DNA from: an uncultured Lamprocystis sp.
GTDB taxonomy: Bacteria; Pseudomonadota; Gammaproteobacteria; Chromatiales; Chromatiaceae
Direction of reading: 5' to 3'
Assembly: GCF_903933125.1 (NCBI RefSeq)
Contig: NZ_CAIZIZ010000476.1
Coordinates: 1-33,400, forward strand
DNA: 33,400 nucleotides
A model generated the notes under the pieces. That model did not search any database. It had not been told where the DNA came from and saw nothing but the letters and a program-made list of their open reading frames with translations. Shown here piece after piece: positions 1 through 9,449 of this stretch. Position 1 is the first letter of the stretch. The number at the start of each line of letters is the position of its first letter. A program made the position numbers and the translations under genes.

Positions 1-149
1 GCAGCCCCGATCAGATTGGGCGCGGCATGCTCGCGCCGCGCCGGGGCACAGTAGAGGGGATGGCCGTTGGAGAGTTCATAACGATCACCCTCGCGCAACT
101 GGTCGGCGCGAAAGGGGCCAATGGCGGGCTCGCGGCGGATCTTGGACAT
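1..149 (-). CDS. Uma2 family protein, N-terminal part (cut by window edge)
   Basis: The first 49 codons are visible, starting at the ATG whose complement is 147-149; the rest lies left of the window. The start MSKIRREPAIGPF is followed by RYELSNGHPLYCAP and an EHAAPNLIGA stretch, the typical opening of Uma2 (DUF820) proteins of purple sulfur bacteria and cyanobacteria. Uma2 proteins have a PD-(D/E)XK nuclease fold and usually occur in many copies per genome; their function is unsettled. The catalytic region is outside the window, so activity cannot be judged. The gene follows metZ on the same strand after 192 bp that contain a REP-like hairpin, so it is probably a separate unit. Confidence 0.75.
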   Translation of the reverse strand, partial: MSKIRREPAIGPFRADQLREGDRYELSNGHPLYCAPARREHAAPNLIGA

Positions 150-303
150 GGCACGGGGCTCCGTTATCATCGGGGTAGCTCGGCGGTGATGATAGCCTGG
201 TGTCGTGCATGATGGGGAGACTGCCCGATTCCACCTGAACCGTGTCGTCGGCGCGGTTTCGGCGGTTATAGCCTTCGTACCTGATATCCGGACAGACACT
301 CGT

Positions 304-332
304 GTAGGGGCGGGGTTAAAACCCGCCCCTAC
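304..332. repeat. REP-like GC-rich hairpin downstream of metZ
   Basis: A near-perfect palindrome with GTAGGGGCGGG on the left and its complement on the right around a TTAAAA centre. It starts 10 bp beyond the metZ stop codon. It shares the GTAGG...CCTAC ends with copies at 19413-19449 and 25972-25993, so it belongs to a dispersed family. It could fold in the metZ transcript and protect its 3' end or slow polymerase, but no T-run follows, so it is not a clear intrinsic terminator. Confidence 0.7.
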
Positions 333-341
333 GTCCGGCTA

Positions 342-1601
342 TCACGTCCGATGGCTATACTCATCCTCCACCAGCGCCAGCCCTCGCGCCAGATCCGCCC
401 GAATATCCGCGCTCGACTCCAACCCCACGGCGACCCGCACCAGCCCCTCGCCGATCCCGGCCGCCGCCCGCTCCTCCGGACTCAGACGCCCGTGGGTGGT
501 GGTGGCCGGGTGGGTGATGGTGGTCTTTACATCGCCCAGATTCGCGGTGATGGAGAGCATGCGCGTGGCGTCGATCACCTGCCAGGCCCCGGTCCGGCCG
601 CCGCGTACGTCGAATGCGACAATGCCGCCGCCGCCCTGCTGCTGCACGCCGACCAGATGATGCTGCGGGTGGTTCGGCAGTCCGGGATAGTAGACCTGCG
701 CGACGGCGGGCTGTTCGTTCAGCCAGCAGGCGAGGTCCGCCGCGGCGCGCGTATGTGCCTGCATCCGCAGTTCCAGCGTCTCCAGCCCCTTGAGGAAGAC
801 CCAGGCATTGAATGGGCTCATGGTCGGTCCGGCGGTGCGCAGGACGCCGAAGACCTCCTCACCGACCAGTTTCCGGTCACCGACGACGGCACCGCCGATA
901 CAGCGCCCCTGCCCGTCCAGATATTTGGTCGCCGAATGGATGACCAGATCCGCGCCCCACTCCAACGGACGCTGCAGGGCCGGGGTGCAGAAGCAGTTAT
1001 CGACCGCCAGCAGACAGGCGTGAGCGCCCGCGAGCTGTGCCAGGGCACGCAGATCGGCCATCTCGGTCAGGGGGTTGGACGGGGTCTCGCAGAACAGCAG
1101 CCGGGTCTGCGGGCGGATCGCCGCGGCCCAGGCTGCCACATCGCTCAATGCCACATAGCTGGTAGTGATGCCGAACCGGGTCAGGTACTTGTTGAACAGC
1201 ATGGTGGTGCTGCCGAAGACGCTGCGCGAGGAAACGATATGATCCCCGGCCTTGAGCAGGCCCATACAGACCGCGAGAATGGCGGCCATGCCCGAGGCCG
1301 TGGCCACGCAGGACGCCCCACCCTCCAGCGAGGCCAGTCGCTCCTCGAAGGCGCGCACCGTGGGGTTGGTGAAACGCGAGTAGATATTCCCCGCTTGCTC
1401 CCCGGAAAAGCGTGCCGCGGCCTCGGCGGCGCTGCCGAAGACGAAACTGGACGTGGTGAAGATGGGTTCGGCGTGCTCCCCTTCGGGAGTGCGATGGTGC
1501 CCGACACGCACCGCGCGGGTGGCAAAGCCGGGCGCCGATCCAGGATCCGGCAAAGCAGGGTTCAATGCGTCTTCAGGCGGTATTGTGCAGTCCAATGACA
1601 T
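342..1601 (-). CDS. metZ: O-succinylhomoserine sulfhydrylase, PLP enzyme
   Basis: Makes homocysteine from O-succinylhomoserine and sulfide, the direct sulfhydrylation route to methionine in the cytoplasm. The 419-residue protein belongs to the Cys/Met-metabolism PLP family: the [20 protein letters not shown] opening, the SRFTNPT substrate loop, [10 protein letters not shown] near residue 201, and the PLP lysine in [11 protein letters not shown] (K226). The [20 protein letters not shown] wording is that of MetZ rather than MetB or MetC. The chosen ATG (1601) lies inside purF, overlapping its end by 29 nt. An in-frame ATG at 1634 is possible but would add 11 atypical residues. A strong AAGGAGG sequence lies about 20 nt upstream of 1601, farther than ideal, so the start is not certain. 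Last gene of the biosynthetic run. Confidence 0.93.
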   Translation of the reverse strand: MSLDCTIPPEDALNPALPDPGSAPGFATRAVRVGHHRTPEGEHAEPIFTTSSFVFGSAAEAAARFSGEQAGNIYSRFTNPTVRAFEERLASLEGGASCVATASGMAAILAVCMGLLKAGDHIVSSRSVFGSTTMLFNKYLTRFGITTSYVALSDVAAWAAAIRPQTRLLFCETPSNPLTEMADLRALAQLAGAHACLLAVDNCFCTPALQRPLEWGADLVIHSATKYLDGQGRCIGGAVVGDRKLVGEEVFGVLRTAGPTMSPFNAWVFLKGLETLELRMQAHTRAAADLACWLNEQPAVAQVYYPGLPNHPQHHLVGVQQQGGGGIVAFDVRGGRTGAWQVIDATRMLSITANLGDVKTTITHPATTTHGRLSPEERAAAGIGEGLVRVAVGLESSADIRADLARGLALVEDEYSHRT

Positions 1602-3087
1602 TCTCGCTGTACAGGGAGTGAACCTCCTTGGCATGGTCGTTGCGGTTTGTCTCGAGATGCTGGAGGTAATCCGCGGTCACATCCCCGGTGACATAGTGCC
1701 CGTCGAAAACCGAGCAGTCGAAGCGGTCCACATGGCTCTTGCCCCGCTTCTGAACGGCCTGGATCAGATCGTCCAGATCCTGATAGATCAGCCCGTCGGC
1801 GCCCAGAAAGGCGGCCACTTCATCGGCGGTACGCCCGTGCGCGACCAACTCGACTGCGGAAGGCATATCGATGCCATAGACATTCGGAAAACGGACCGGC
1901 GGCGCGGCGGAGGCGAAATAGACCCGATTGGCGCCGGCCTCGCGCGCCATCTGGATAATCTGCTGGGAGGTGGTCCCGCGCACGATGGAATCATCGACCA
2001 GCAGGACGTTCTTCTTCTTGAACTCCAGATCGATGGCGTTGAGCTTCTGACGGACCGACTGTTTACGCACCTTTTGACCGGGCATGATGAAGGTGCGGCC
2101 GATATAGCGATTCTTGATGAAGCCTTCGCTGTACGGCAGATTCAGATGATTGGCGAGTTGCAGCGCGGCAGTGCGGCTGGTGTCCGGGATCGGGATGACG
2201 ACATCGATGTCGTGGGCGGCCCATTCACGCTTGATCTTGGCAGCCAGCCGTTTACCCATCCGCGAGCGTGCCTTGTGCACTGAGATGTTGTCGATGATGG
2301 AATCGGGCCGCGCCAGATAGACAAACTCGAAAATACAGGGGGAGAGGACCGGCGCGGCGGCACACTGCTGGGTATGGAGTTCGCCGTCCAAGCTGATAAA
2401 AACAGCCTCGCCGGGGGCCACATCGGCAATCAGGGTGAACCCCAGGGTGTTCAGGGCCACGGACTCCGACGCAATCATGTACTCGGTGCCCTCGTCGGTT
2501 TCCCGTCGGCCGTAGATCAGCGGACGGATGCCGAAGGGATCGCGAAAGCCGAAGACGCCGAAACCCGGAATCATCGCCACCGCGGCATAGCCGCCGCGAC
2601 AGCGCCGGTGCACACCGGACACGGCCCGAAAGATGTCCTGCTCATCAATGCGCAACTTGCCCTGAACCTGTAACTCGTGGGCGAAAATGTTGAGCAGCAC
2701 CTCCGAATCCGAGTCGGTATTGATGTGACGCAGGTCATCGACGAAGAGGTCGCGCTTCAGGTCCTCTGCGTTGGTCAGATTCCCGTTGTGGGCCAACACG
2801 ATGCCGTAAGGAGAATTGACGTAGAAGGGCTGGGCCTCGGCGGAACTGGCGGCCCCGGCGGTCGGGTAGCGCGCATGACCCAGGCCCATGGTGCCGCGCA
2901 ACTGGAGCATGTTGCGAGTGCGAAAGACATCGCGCACCAGCCCCTGGTCTTTGCGCAAGTGCAGCCGCTCCCCCTCGCAGGTCACGATCCCCGCCGCGTC
3001 CTGCCCGCGGTGCTGGAGCACCAGCAGGGCGTCATAGAGCGCCTGATTGACCAGCCCCTTACCGACGATGCCGACGATGCCGCACAT
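1573..3087 (-). CDS. purF: Amidophosphoribosyltransferase
   Basis: First committed step of purine synthesis: transfers glutamine amide nitrogen to PRPP giving 5-phosphoribosylamine. At 504 residues it matches E. coli PurF. The start is fixed by chemistry: MCGIVGIVG puts the catalytic Cys at position 2, exposed after Met removal, and GAGG lies 7 nt upstream. The N-terminal glutaminase half shows HARYPTAG (71-78) and NGNLTNAE (101-108). The C-terminal phosphoribosyltransferase half has the PRPP loop [14 protein letters not shown] (361-374) and PDTSRTAA near 301-308. No propeptide is present. It follows cvpA by 178 bp, as in many gammaproteobacteria, and its 3' end overlaps metZ. The catalytic residues I can see are intact. 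Confidence 0.97.
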   Translation of the reverse strand: MCGIVGIVGKGLVNQALYDALLVLQHRGQDAAGIVTCEGERLHLRKDQGLVRDVFRTRNMLQLRGTMGLGHARYPTAGAASSAEAQPFYVNSPYGIVLAHNGNLTNAEDLKRDLFVDDLRHINTDSDSEVLLNIFAHELQVQGKLRIDEQDIFRAVSGVHRRCRGGYAAVAMIPGFGVFGFRDPFGIRPLIYGRRETDEGTEYMIASESVALNTLGFTLIADVAPGEAVFISLDGELHTQQCAAAPVLSPCIFEFVYLARPDSIIDNISVHKARSRMGKRLAAKIKREWAAHDIDVVIPIPDTSRTAALQLANHLNLPYSEGFIKNRYIGRTFIMPGQKVRKQSVRQKLNAIDLEFKKKNVLLVDDSIVRGTTSQQIIQMAREAGANRVYFASAAPPVRFPNVYGIDMPSAVELVAHGRTADEVAAFLGADGLIYQDLDDLIQAVQKRGKSHVDRFDCSVFDGHYVTGDVTADYLQHLETNRNDHAKEVHSLYSENVIGLHNTA

Positions 3088-3211
3088 GGGAGACCTCACT
3101 CGCGCGTCTACCGCAGACGGACGCCGAAAAACAGGAAGCGCGGCAAGCTACCCGAGAACGGGGCTCACCGCAACCGTGCCGCACCAAGGCCGCCGCCGAT
3201 GAGGTTGCCAT

Positions 3212-3247
3212 GACGCCTTGGCGTCCGGGCAATCGCCGCTCGAGCGG
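3212..3247. promoter_or_regulatory. Two short palindromes in the cvpA-purF gap
   Basis: GACGCC-TT-GGCGTC (3212-3225) and the perfect CCGCTCGAGCGG (3236-3247) lie in the 178-bp leader before purF. They may be an operator or small RNA hairpins; neither resembles the E. coli PurR operator. In such GC-rich DNA short palindromes arise by chance, so support is weak. Confidence 0.25.
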
Positions 3248-3265
3248 TATCCGGTGCAGATAAAC

Positions 3266-3757
3266 TCAGGCCCGCTTCAACTGCTCCTGGATGCCCGACG
3301 GGACCAGGCCCAAAAGCCAGTCGGCGGCATGCTGAAACTGAACGATGACTCCGGATTCCTGCCACCAGGGCTCCTCCGGCAGCGGGGTCAGGGCCGCCAG
3401 GAACACCGCCATGGCGACCACCACACCCCCGCGGGCCGCACCAAAAATCAGCCCCAGCACCCGATCGACGCCCGTCAGCCCGGTCTTATCGATCAGCGCC
3501 GTCAGGAGTGCCCCGATAATGGAGCCCAGAATCAGCACCACCAGGACCAGACCCACGAAGGCGACACCGACCCGCACGTTCGGCTGGGCGATCTGGGCCG
3601 TCAGCACGTCCGCCACCCCCTTATGGTAGAGGTAAGCGACACCCAGTGCCGCCACCCAGACGGCCAGCGACAAGACCTCCCGGATCAGTCCACGCGCCAG
3701 CCCGATCAGCGCGGACACCAGGATGATCGCAACGATCGCCATATCGACCCAGTTCAT
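3266..3757 (-). CDS. cvpA: CvpA family inner-membrane protein
   Basis: A 163-residue protein of about four transmembrane segments (roughly residues 5-22, 27-45, 62-86, 100-124) opening with MNWVDMAIVAIILVSALIG, the characteristic CvpA start. GLARGLIREV near residue 20 and the GLIFGAARGGVVVAM stretch near 105 are typical. CvpA was named for colicin V production in E. coli and is linked to envelope homeostasis; its molecular role is not settled. The order dedD-cvpA-purF is widely conserved and supports the name. It lies 35 bp after dedD on the same strand, so the two are probably cotranscribed. Confidence 0.93.
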   Translation of the reverse strand: MNWVDMAIVAIILVSALIGLARGLIREVLSLAVWVAALGVAYLYHKGVADVLTAQIAQPNVRVGVAFVGLVLVVLILGSIIGALLTALIDKTGLTGVDRVLGLIFGAARGGVVVAMAVFLAALTPLPEEPWWQESGVIVQFQHAADWLLGLVPSGIQEQLKRA

Positions 3758-3792
3758 AGCGGCTCCCCAGCGCGGGCGCGCAAGCGCGGCCC

Positions 3793-4413
3793 TTATGGAT
3801 AATTCGTGATCAGTGTGTTGACCTTGTGACGCTCACGCAGACGCGCGGCGGTCTGCTCGGCGCGGGCACGATCCAGTTCCGGACCCACCCGCACCCGGTA
3901 ATACACCTTGCCGTTGACAGTCGCCTTTTCCACGAAGGCCGTGAAGCCGCCCGCGCGCAGCTTACGCTCCAGGTCGGCCGCGCCCTCCGGTGTGGCGACA
4001 CTGGCGACCTGGATCACCCAGGATGGCATGCCGTCGGTGGCACCGCGCGGCGGCACGATTGCAGTGGCCGTCGGCGGCTCTGCCTTGGGCGGCTTGGCGG
4101 CCCCGACAGCGGCCGGGCGCGGCATTGTTGCGGCCGCGCCGCCCGCTCCAGCGTCTCCAGCCGCGGGCAACGCCAGAGGCTCGGAGACAGTCAACCGGGT
4201 CTCATTGATCCCGCCGACACCGGAGTCCTCCGGCCGCAGGAAAACCTCCGTCTGTACTTTCGGATCGAAGCCCGGAGCGCGCGACATGGACTCCTGAATC
4301 GGCGGCAGGGTGTCCAGGGAGGACTCGGGCTCGAACCACATGGGCACGAAGATGACCGCCAGAGTGACGAGCACCAGCGCACCGATCAATCGTTTCTTGG
4401 CACCTTCTCGCAT
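3793..4413 (-). CDS. dedD: SPOR-domain cell-division protein, DedD-like
   Basis: A 206-residue bitopic membrane protein: short basic cytoplasmic start MREGAKKR, one transmembrane helix (about 8-25), a proline/alanine-rich periplasmic linker, and a C-terminal SPOR domain from about residue 128 (PSWVIQVASV ... YYRVRVGPELDRARAE). SPOR domains bind peptidoglycan stripped of stem peptides at the septum, and DedD supports constriction in E. coli. The start at 4413 is preferred because a purine-rich GGAGAGAAG lies just before it and the sequence then opens with the usual DedD head; a longer frame upstream lacks family resemblance. The folC-dedD-cvpA-purF context supports the assignment. Confidence 0.9.
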   Translation of the reverse strand: MREGAKKRLIGALVLVTLAVIFVPMWFEPESSLDTLPPIQESMSRAPGFDPKVQTEVFLRPEDSGVGGINETRLTVSEPLALPAAGDAGAGGAAATMPRPAAVGAAKPPKAEPPTATAIVPPRGATDGMPSWVIQVASVATPEGAADLERKLRAGGFTAFVEKATVNGKVYYRVRVGPELDRARAEQTAARLRERHKVNTLITNYP

Positions 4414-4508
4414 AGACACTTCTCTCCGCCGGCGAACAGACCAATACTGGACGGCATACACTTGGACGCGCCGCTGCCTTGGCCGCGCAGTATAGCAGCA
4501 TGGGCGAC

Positions 4509-5780
4509 TCACTCGATCGGCCGCGCGAGTGCCTCACCGACGATCGTGAACGAACCGTAAATCAGCAAACAATCGCCGGGCGCAGACGCGGCCACGGCGG
4601 CGTCGATGGCCTCCGGAACACTGGCCCAGACCGCGTGTTGCGTCCCGTCAAGGACATCAGACAAACACTCCGCCAGCCGGGCGGCCGGCATGGCGCGCGC
4701 GTCCCGGCTGGCGGTGAGATACCAGGCATCAACCAGGGGCTTCAGTGGTGCCGCGACCGCCTCCGCCTCCTTGTCCGCCAGCACGCCGAAGACGGCCCGC
4801 ACCCGCCCGGAACCGCGAAATCCGCGCAGATTCTCCGCCAGGGCCGCGGCGGCCTGCGGGTTGTGCGCGACATCCAGAATCCAGGTGACCGTGCCGGGGA
4901 CCACCTGGAAGCGACCGGGCAGCCGTGCCCGCCCGAGACCGGCCCGAATCGCCTGCACCGGCAGCGGCAGCCGCGCCCGCAGACTGCGCAGCGACGCCAG
5001 CGCGGCGGCGGCATTGTGGAGCTGATGGGCGCCGCGCATGGCCGGTATCGGCAAGGCCAGGCGTTCGCCATCGCTCCCCCGCCAGATCCAGCCGCCGCTC
5101 TGCGCATCGCGCTCCATACCGAGTTCGCGGCCCACCTGGAACACCGGTGCGCCCAGCAGCTGCGCCTGGGCGCGCAGTCGCTCGGGGGCATCCGGCTGAC
5201 CGATGATCGCCGGGCGACCGCAACGGAAAATACCCGCCTTCTCCACGGCGATGGCATCCGGGGTCTCACCCAGCCAGGCCATGTGGTCGCGACCGATCGA
5301 GGTCACCACCGCACAATCCGCGTCGATCAGATTCACCGCGTCGAGCCGCCCGCCCAGCCCCACTTCCAACACGACCAGATCCGGCCCGGCGGCCGCGAAC
5401 AGGTCGAGCGCGGCCAGGGTGCCGAACTCGAAATAGGTCAACGGCGTCGCGCCACGGGCGCCCTCCACCCGGGCAAAGGCCGCGCACAGTGCCTCATCCG
5501 TCACCGCTTCACCATTGATGCGCACCCGCTCGTTGTAACGCAACAGATGCGGCGAGGTGTAGCAGGCCGTGCGATAGCCCGCGGCCTGCGCCATGGCCTC
5601 GATCAAGGCCACGCAGGACCCCTTGCCGTTGGTCCCGCCGACGGTGATGACCGGACAACCCAGGCCAGGCACGCCCAGCCGCGACCACACGTCGGCCACC
5701 CGCTCCAGCCCAAGCGCCATGCGATTCGGGTGCAGTGTGCTCTGCCAGGCAAGCCATTCATCCAGGGTCTTCATCGGCAT
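4509..5780 (-). CDS. folC: Dihydrofolate/folylpolyglutamate synthase
   Basis: Adds glutamate to dihydropteroate and to folates, making and retaining folate in the cytoplasm. The 423-residue Mur-ligase-type protein has the P-loop VGGTNGKGSC (47-56), the SPHL motif near residue 76, YFEFGTLAAL, VLEVGLGGRLDAVN and SIGRDHMAWLG for metal and ATP binding, and DVAHNPQAA at the start of the C-terminal domain. Length equals the bacterial norm. The start could be the ATG at 5780 or the one two codons in; neither has a strong ribosome site. The gene begins 8 bp after the accD stop, the accD-folC order seen in E. coli, so coupling is likely. Confidence 0.95.
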   Translation of the reverse strand: MPMKTLDEWLAWQSTLHPNRMALGLERVADVWSRLGVPGLGCPVITVGGTNGKGSCVALIEAMAQAAGYRTACYTSPHLLRYNERVRINGEAVTDEALCAAFARVEGARGATPLTYFEFGTLAALDLFAAAGPDLVVLEVGLGGRLDAVNLIDADCAVVTSIGRDHMAWLGETPDAIAVEKAGIFRCGRPAIIGQPDAPERLRAQAQLLGAPVFQVGRELGMERDAQSGGWIWRGSDGERLALPIPAMRGAHQLHNAAAALASLRSLRARLPLPVQAIRAGLGRARLPGRFQVVPGTVTWILDVAHNPQAAAALAENLRGFRGSGRVRAVFGVLADKEAEAVAAPLKPLVDAWYLTASRDARAMPAARLAECLSDVLDGTQHAVWASVPEAIDAAVAASAPGDCLLIYGSFTIVGEALARPIE

Positions 5781-5788
5781 TGCGATGC

Positions 5789-6649
5789 TCAGGGCCGCGG
5801 CCGGCGCGCGAGGATCGCCAGCAGATCGCTGACACGTTCACGCAGGTCACGACGGTCGACGATCATATCCAAGGCGCCCTTCTCCATCAGGAATTCACTG
5901 CGCTGGAAACCCTCCGGGAGTTTCTCGCGCACCGTCTGCTCAATGACGCGGGGACCGGCGAAGCCGATCAGCGCACCGGGTTCGGCGATATTGATGTCTC
6001 CGAGCATCGCCAGACTGGCCGAGACGCCGCCCATGGTGGGATCGGTCATCACCGAGATGAAGGGCAGACCGCGCGCCCGCAACTGCCCCAGGGCCGCGCT
6101 GGTCTTGGCCATCTGCATGAGCGAGAACAGACTCTCCTGCATCCGCGCCCCGCCACTAGCCGAAAAACACACCAGGGCCGCGCCGTTTTCCAGGGCGCTG
6201 TCCATACCGCGCACGAAACGTTCACCGACTACCGAACCCATGGAGCCCCCCATGAACTCGAACTCGAAGGCAGCCGCCACCACCGGCTCGCCTTTCAGCC
6301 GACCGCGCAGCACCACCAGTGCCTCCTTCTCGCCGGTCTGCTTCTGGGCCGCGATCAAGCGATCTTTATAGCGCTTGAGATCCTTGAACTTGAGCGGATC
6401 AGCCGATTCCATCTCGGCGCCCAACTCCTCGCGCGGTTCAGCATCGAGAAAGCAGTCCAGCCGCCGCCGCGCGCGGATGCGGTTGTGATGATTGCACTTG
6501 GGGCAGACCTCCAGGTTGCGTTCGAGTTCGGCACGATAAAGGATCGCGTTGCAGCCGGGGCACTTGGCCCAGATCCCTTCCGGGACGGCACGCTTGTGGC
6601 TCGCCTCGGTGCGGATGCGGCTCGGCATCAGCTTTTCGAACCAACTCAT
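5789..6649 (-). CDS. accD: Acetyl-CoA carboxylase carboxyltransferase subunit beta
   Basis: With AccA forms the carboxyltransferase that makes malonyl-CoA for fatty-acid synthesis. The 286-residue form begins [12 protein letters not shown] as in family members, then a zinc ribbon with C30, C33, C49 and C52, then the crotonase-like carboxyltransferase domain ([17 protein letters not shown]-like loop, [28 protein letters not shown]). An alternative GTG start at 6694 would add 15 residues. It has GGAG at a better distance and overlaps the trpA stop as GTGGCTAA, while the ATG at 6649 has only a weak site. Family alignment favours 6649; translation from 6694 cannot be excluded. Downstream folC follows by 8 bp. 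Confidence 0.94.
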   Translation of the reverse strand: MSWFEKLMPSRIRTEASHKRAVPEGIWAKCPGCNAILYRAELERNLEVCPKCNHHNRIRARRRLDCFLDAEPREELGAEMESADPLKFKDLKRYKDRLIAAQKQTGEKEALVVLRGRLKGEPVVAAAFEFEFMGGSMGSVVGERFVRGMDSALENGAALVCFSASGGARMQESLFSLMQMAKTSAALGQLRARGLPFISVMTDPTMGGVSASLAMLGDINIAEPGALIGFAGPRVIEQTVREKLPEGFQRSEFLMEKGALDMIVDRRDLRERVSDLLAILARRPRP

Positions 6650-6686
6650 GGTCTTTTCGCGCAAGTCCTCGGTATCGATCACTCTT

Positions 6687-7502
6687 TTAGCCACGATCGG
6701 CTCCGTCCATCGCGGCGCGCAGGCCGGCCAGGAAATCGCCGATCACGGCAGGAATCCGCTGCGGGGTGGCGGCGAGGTCTTCGATCTGACTGACGATGGC
6801 GCTGCCGACGATCACCGCGTCGGCAAGACGCGCGACGGCGGCTGCGGTCGCCGCGTCCTTGATCCCGAATCCGACTCCGACCGGCAAGGGGATCAGTGAC
6901 TTGATCAAACCTACCCGGTCGGCGACACCGGCCAGGTCGAGATGACCGGCGCCGGTGACCCCCTTGACCGAGACGTAGTAGACGAAACCGGAGGCGGCCG
7001 CGCCGATGCGACGGATGCGCTGCTCGGTCGAGGTCGGGGCCAGCAGATAGACGAGATCGAGCCCCTGGGCGCGCAGCGCGCCAACCAGGTCGTGCCCCTC
7101 CTCCGGCGGGACGTCCACCACCAGCGCACCATCCACGCCGGCCGCCGCAGCCTGCGCGGCGAACTGCGCGTAGCCCATGACCTCGATCGGATTGAGATAG
7201 CCCATCAGCACGACCGGGGTCTGCGCATCCGTGGCACGGAAGTCGCGCACCATGGCGATGACATCGCTCAGGGCGATGCCGTTGGCAAGTGCACGATCGG
7301 TCGCGCGCTGGATCACCGGGCCATCGGCGATGGGGTCGGAAAAGGGCACGCCCAGCTCGATCAGGTCCGCCCCGGCGGCGACCATCGCATGCATGAGCGC
7401 AACGGTGGTCGCGGAATCCGGATCACCGGCGGTGACGAAGGGGATCAGGGCAGTGCGTCCGCGCTCGCGCAGGGACTCGAAACGGGCAGCGATACGACTC
7501 AC
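6687..7502 (-). CDS. trpA: Tryptophan synthase alpha chain
   Basis: Cleaves indole-3-glycerol phosphate to indole and glyceraldehyde phosphate; indole is channelled to TrpB. The 271-residue TIM barrel carries the catalytic acids E49 ([12 protein letters not shown]) and D60 (IADGP), plus the phosphate-binding GVGFGIKD and VGSAIV segments near the C-terminus. Start is GTG, overlapping the trpB stop as GTGA, so the subunits are translationally coupled. This usually keeps the 1:1 stoichiometry of the alpha2-beta2 complex. The motifs I can see are intact. Confidence 0.96.
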   Translation of the reverse strand: MSRIAARFESLRERGRTALIPFVTAGDPDSATTVALMHAMVAAGADLIELGVPFSDPIADGPVIQRATDRALANGIALSDVIAMVRDFRATDAQTPVVLMGYLNPIEVMGYAQFAAQAAAAGVDGALVVDVPPEEGHDLVGALRAQGLDLVYLLAPTSTEQRIRRIGAAASGFVYYVSVKGVTGAGHLDLAGVADRVGLIKSLIPLPVGVGFGIKDAATAAAVARLADAVIVGSAIVSQIEDLAATPQRIPAVIGDFLAGLRAAMDGADRG

Positions 7503-8767
7503 AGGATCAGGCCCTCGTGCTTGGCGACGGTGTGCATATCCTTGTCCCCACGACCGGACAGGTTCACCAGAATGCTCTGCTCGCGGCGCATGGTGGGGGC
7601 GAGTTTGGCCGCGTAGGCCAGGGCATGGCTCGACTCCAGAGCCGGGATAATGCCCTCGGTGCGGGTCAGGGAGTGGAAGGCGGCCAAGGCTTCATTGTCG
7701 GTGATGGCGTCATAACGGGCACGCCCGGTATCCTTGAGCCAGGCGTGCTCGGGACCGACCCCCGGATAGTCCAGACCGGCGGAGACCGAGTGGGTTTCGA
7801 TGATCTGGCCGTTGCTGTCCTCCATGAGATAGGTGCGATTGCCGTGCAGCACGCCCGGCCGGCCGGCGTTGAGCGGCGCGGCATGGCGGCCGGTCTCAAG
7901 CCCGTCGCCGGCGGCCTCGATCCCGTACATGGCCACTTCGCTGTCCTCAATGAACGGGTAGAACAGACCAATGGCGTTGGACCCGCCACCGACGCAGGCG
8001 ATCAGGGCGTCGGGCAGGCGCCCGGTGCGCGCCAGCATCTGGGCGCGGGCCTCGCGCCCGATCACCGACTGGAAGTCCCGCACCATGGCCGGATAGGGGT
8101 GCGGACCGGCGACGGTGCCGATGATGTAGAAGGTGTTGTCGATATTGGTGACCCAATCGCGCATCGCCTCGTTCAGCGCATCCTTGAGCGTCCGTGAGCC
8201 GGACTTGACCGGCACCACGCGGGCACCGAGCAGCCGCATGCGGTAGACATTGGCCTCCTGCCGGGCCACATCGACCTCGCCCATGTAGACCACGCATTCC
8301 AGTCCCAGGCGCGCCGCCACGGTTGCGCTGGCCACCCCATGCTGGCCGGCGCCCGTCTCGGCGATGATGCGGGTCTTGCCCATGCGCCTGGCGAGCAGGG
8401 CCTGGCCCACGGTGTTGTTGATCTTGTGGGCACCGGTGTGGTTGAGATCCTCGCGCTTCAGGAAGATCCGGGCGCCGCCGAGTTCGCGGCTCCAGCGCTC
8501 GGCGAGATAGATCGGCGAGGGCCGGCCAACGTAATCCTGCAGATCAGCGTCGAGTTCGGCTTGAAACTGCGGATCGCTCAGATAGCGTTCATAGGCCTCG
8601 CGCAGTTCGGTGAGCGGCTGCATCAGTGTTTCGGGCACGAACAGGCCGCCATAGGGGCCGAAATGACCGTCCGCGTCCGGCCAGTGATAGGGTGTTCGCG
8701 CCCGGACGTCCGCCCGCGAACGTCGGTCATCAATCGTCTCGGCCATCGTCGCCGCTTGTGTCGCCAT
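7499..8767 (-). CDS. trpB: Tryptophan synthase beta chain
   Basis: PLP enzyme that condenses indole with serine to give tryptophan. The 422-residue protein shows the PLP lysine K115 in [11 protein letters not shown], the glycine-rich phosphate loop [10 protein letters not shown], the [11 protein letters not shown] stretch and a C-terminal NLSGRGDKD. The start at 8767 has AGGGG 6-7 nt upstream and makes the gene overlap trpF by 38 nt; ATG codons at 8791 and 8746 are less well placed. About 25 residues precede the conserved [15 protein letters not shown] block, slightly longer than E. coli TrpB. It is coupled to trpA downstream. In Pseudomonas trpBA lies elsewhere, so its position inside this block is a lineage trait. 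Confidence 0.95.
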   Translation of the reverse strand: MATQAATMAETIDDRRSRADVRARTPYHWPDADGHFGPYGGLFVPETLMQPLTELREAYERYLSDPQFQAELDADLQDYVGRPSPIYLAERWSRELGGARIFLKREDLNHTGAHKINNTVGQALLARRMGKTRIIAETGAGQHGVASATVAARLGLECVVYMGEVDVARQEANVYRMRLLGARVVPVKSGSRTLKDALNEAMRDWVTNIDNTFYIIGTVAGPHPYPAMVRDFQSVIGREARAQMLARTGRLPDALIACVGGGSNAIGLFYPFIEDSEVAMYGIEAAGDGLETGRHAAPLNAGRPGVLHGNRTYLMEDSNGQIIETHSVSAGLDYPGVGPEHAWLKDTGRARYDAITDNEALAAFHSLTRTEGIIPALESSHALAYAAKLAPTMRREQSILVNLSGRGDKDMHTVAKHEGLIL

Positions 8768-9377
8768 CGCGTACCCCTTGCATAAAAGCATGAATTTTCG
8801 CCGGATCTTTGACGCCTTTGGCGGCCTCCAGGCCGCCGCTCACATCGACCGCGTAAGGACGTACCCGACGAATCGCGGAAGCCACGTTCCCTGGATCAAG
8901 CCCTCCGGCCAGGACGATCCGGGAGGCCAGCTCAGGCGGTATCCGCGCCCAATCAAAGGTGGCCCCGGTCCCGCCGGGCAACCCCGGGGCGTAGGCGTCG
9001 AGAAGGAGCCCGGCGCCGGCTTCATAGCGCGCCGCCTGGGCCATGAGATCGAGCCCCGGGCGCATCCGCACGGCCTTGATCCAGCGTCGGCCGAAACTCC
9101 CGCACAGTTCGGGCGGCTCGTCGCCATGAAACTGCAAGAGTTCGAGCGGGACCTGCTCAAGGACCTGACGGACTGCTGTCGAAGACGCATCGACGAAGAG
9201 TCCGACCGTCGTCACGAACGGCGGTATCAGTCGGCACAGTGCACTCGCCTGAGCGGGCGTCACCGCCCGCGGACTCGGCGGATAGAACACCAGGCCGATG
9301 GCATCGACACCCGCCGCCACCGCGGCACGCACATCCTCCGGCCGAGTGAGGCCGCAGATTTTAACCCGGGTTCGCAT
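8730..9377 (-). CDS. trpF: Phosphoribosylanthranilate isomerase
   Basis: Amadori rearrangement of phosphoribosylanthranilate to CdRP in tryptophan synthesis. A monofunctional 215-residue TIM barrel with the general base C8 in [11 protein letters not shown], the acid D127 in [15 protein letters not shown], and the phosphate site [16 protein letters not shown] near the end. Not fused to TrpC, unlike E. coli. The ATG at 9377 has no obvious ribosome site; a short AT-richer stretch before it (9378-9420) may hold a weak promoter. The 3' end overlaps trpB by 38 nt. It sits after truA as in Pseudomonas. Confidence 0.95.
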   Translation of the reverse strand: MRTRVKICGLTRPEDVRAAVAAGVDAIGLVFYPPSPRAVTPAQASALCRLIPPFVTTVGLFVDASSTAVRQVLEQVPLELLQFHGDEPPELCGSFGRRWIKAVRMRPGLDLMAQAARYEAGAGLLLDAYAPGLPGGTGATFDWARIPPELASRIVLAGGLDPGNVASAIRRVRPYAVDVSGGLEAAKGVKDPAKIHAFMQGVRDGDTSGDDGRDD

Positions 9378-9449
9378 CGTTATTGCACCGACTATTTCTG
9401 CGCATTCAATCGTTGACAGCGACCAGCGGCCACACCGGCGATCGAGGCT

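Noticed and set aside
304-332. Intrinsic terminator after metZ
   Set aside because: The hairpin is strong but has no following T-run, and related hairpins occur elsewhere, so a REP-like repeat fits better.
4479-6371. 630-codon plus-strand frame across folC and accD
   Set aside because: It crosses two well-identified genes, has an odd Arg/His/Gln-rich composition and no recognisable domain.
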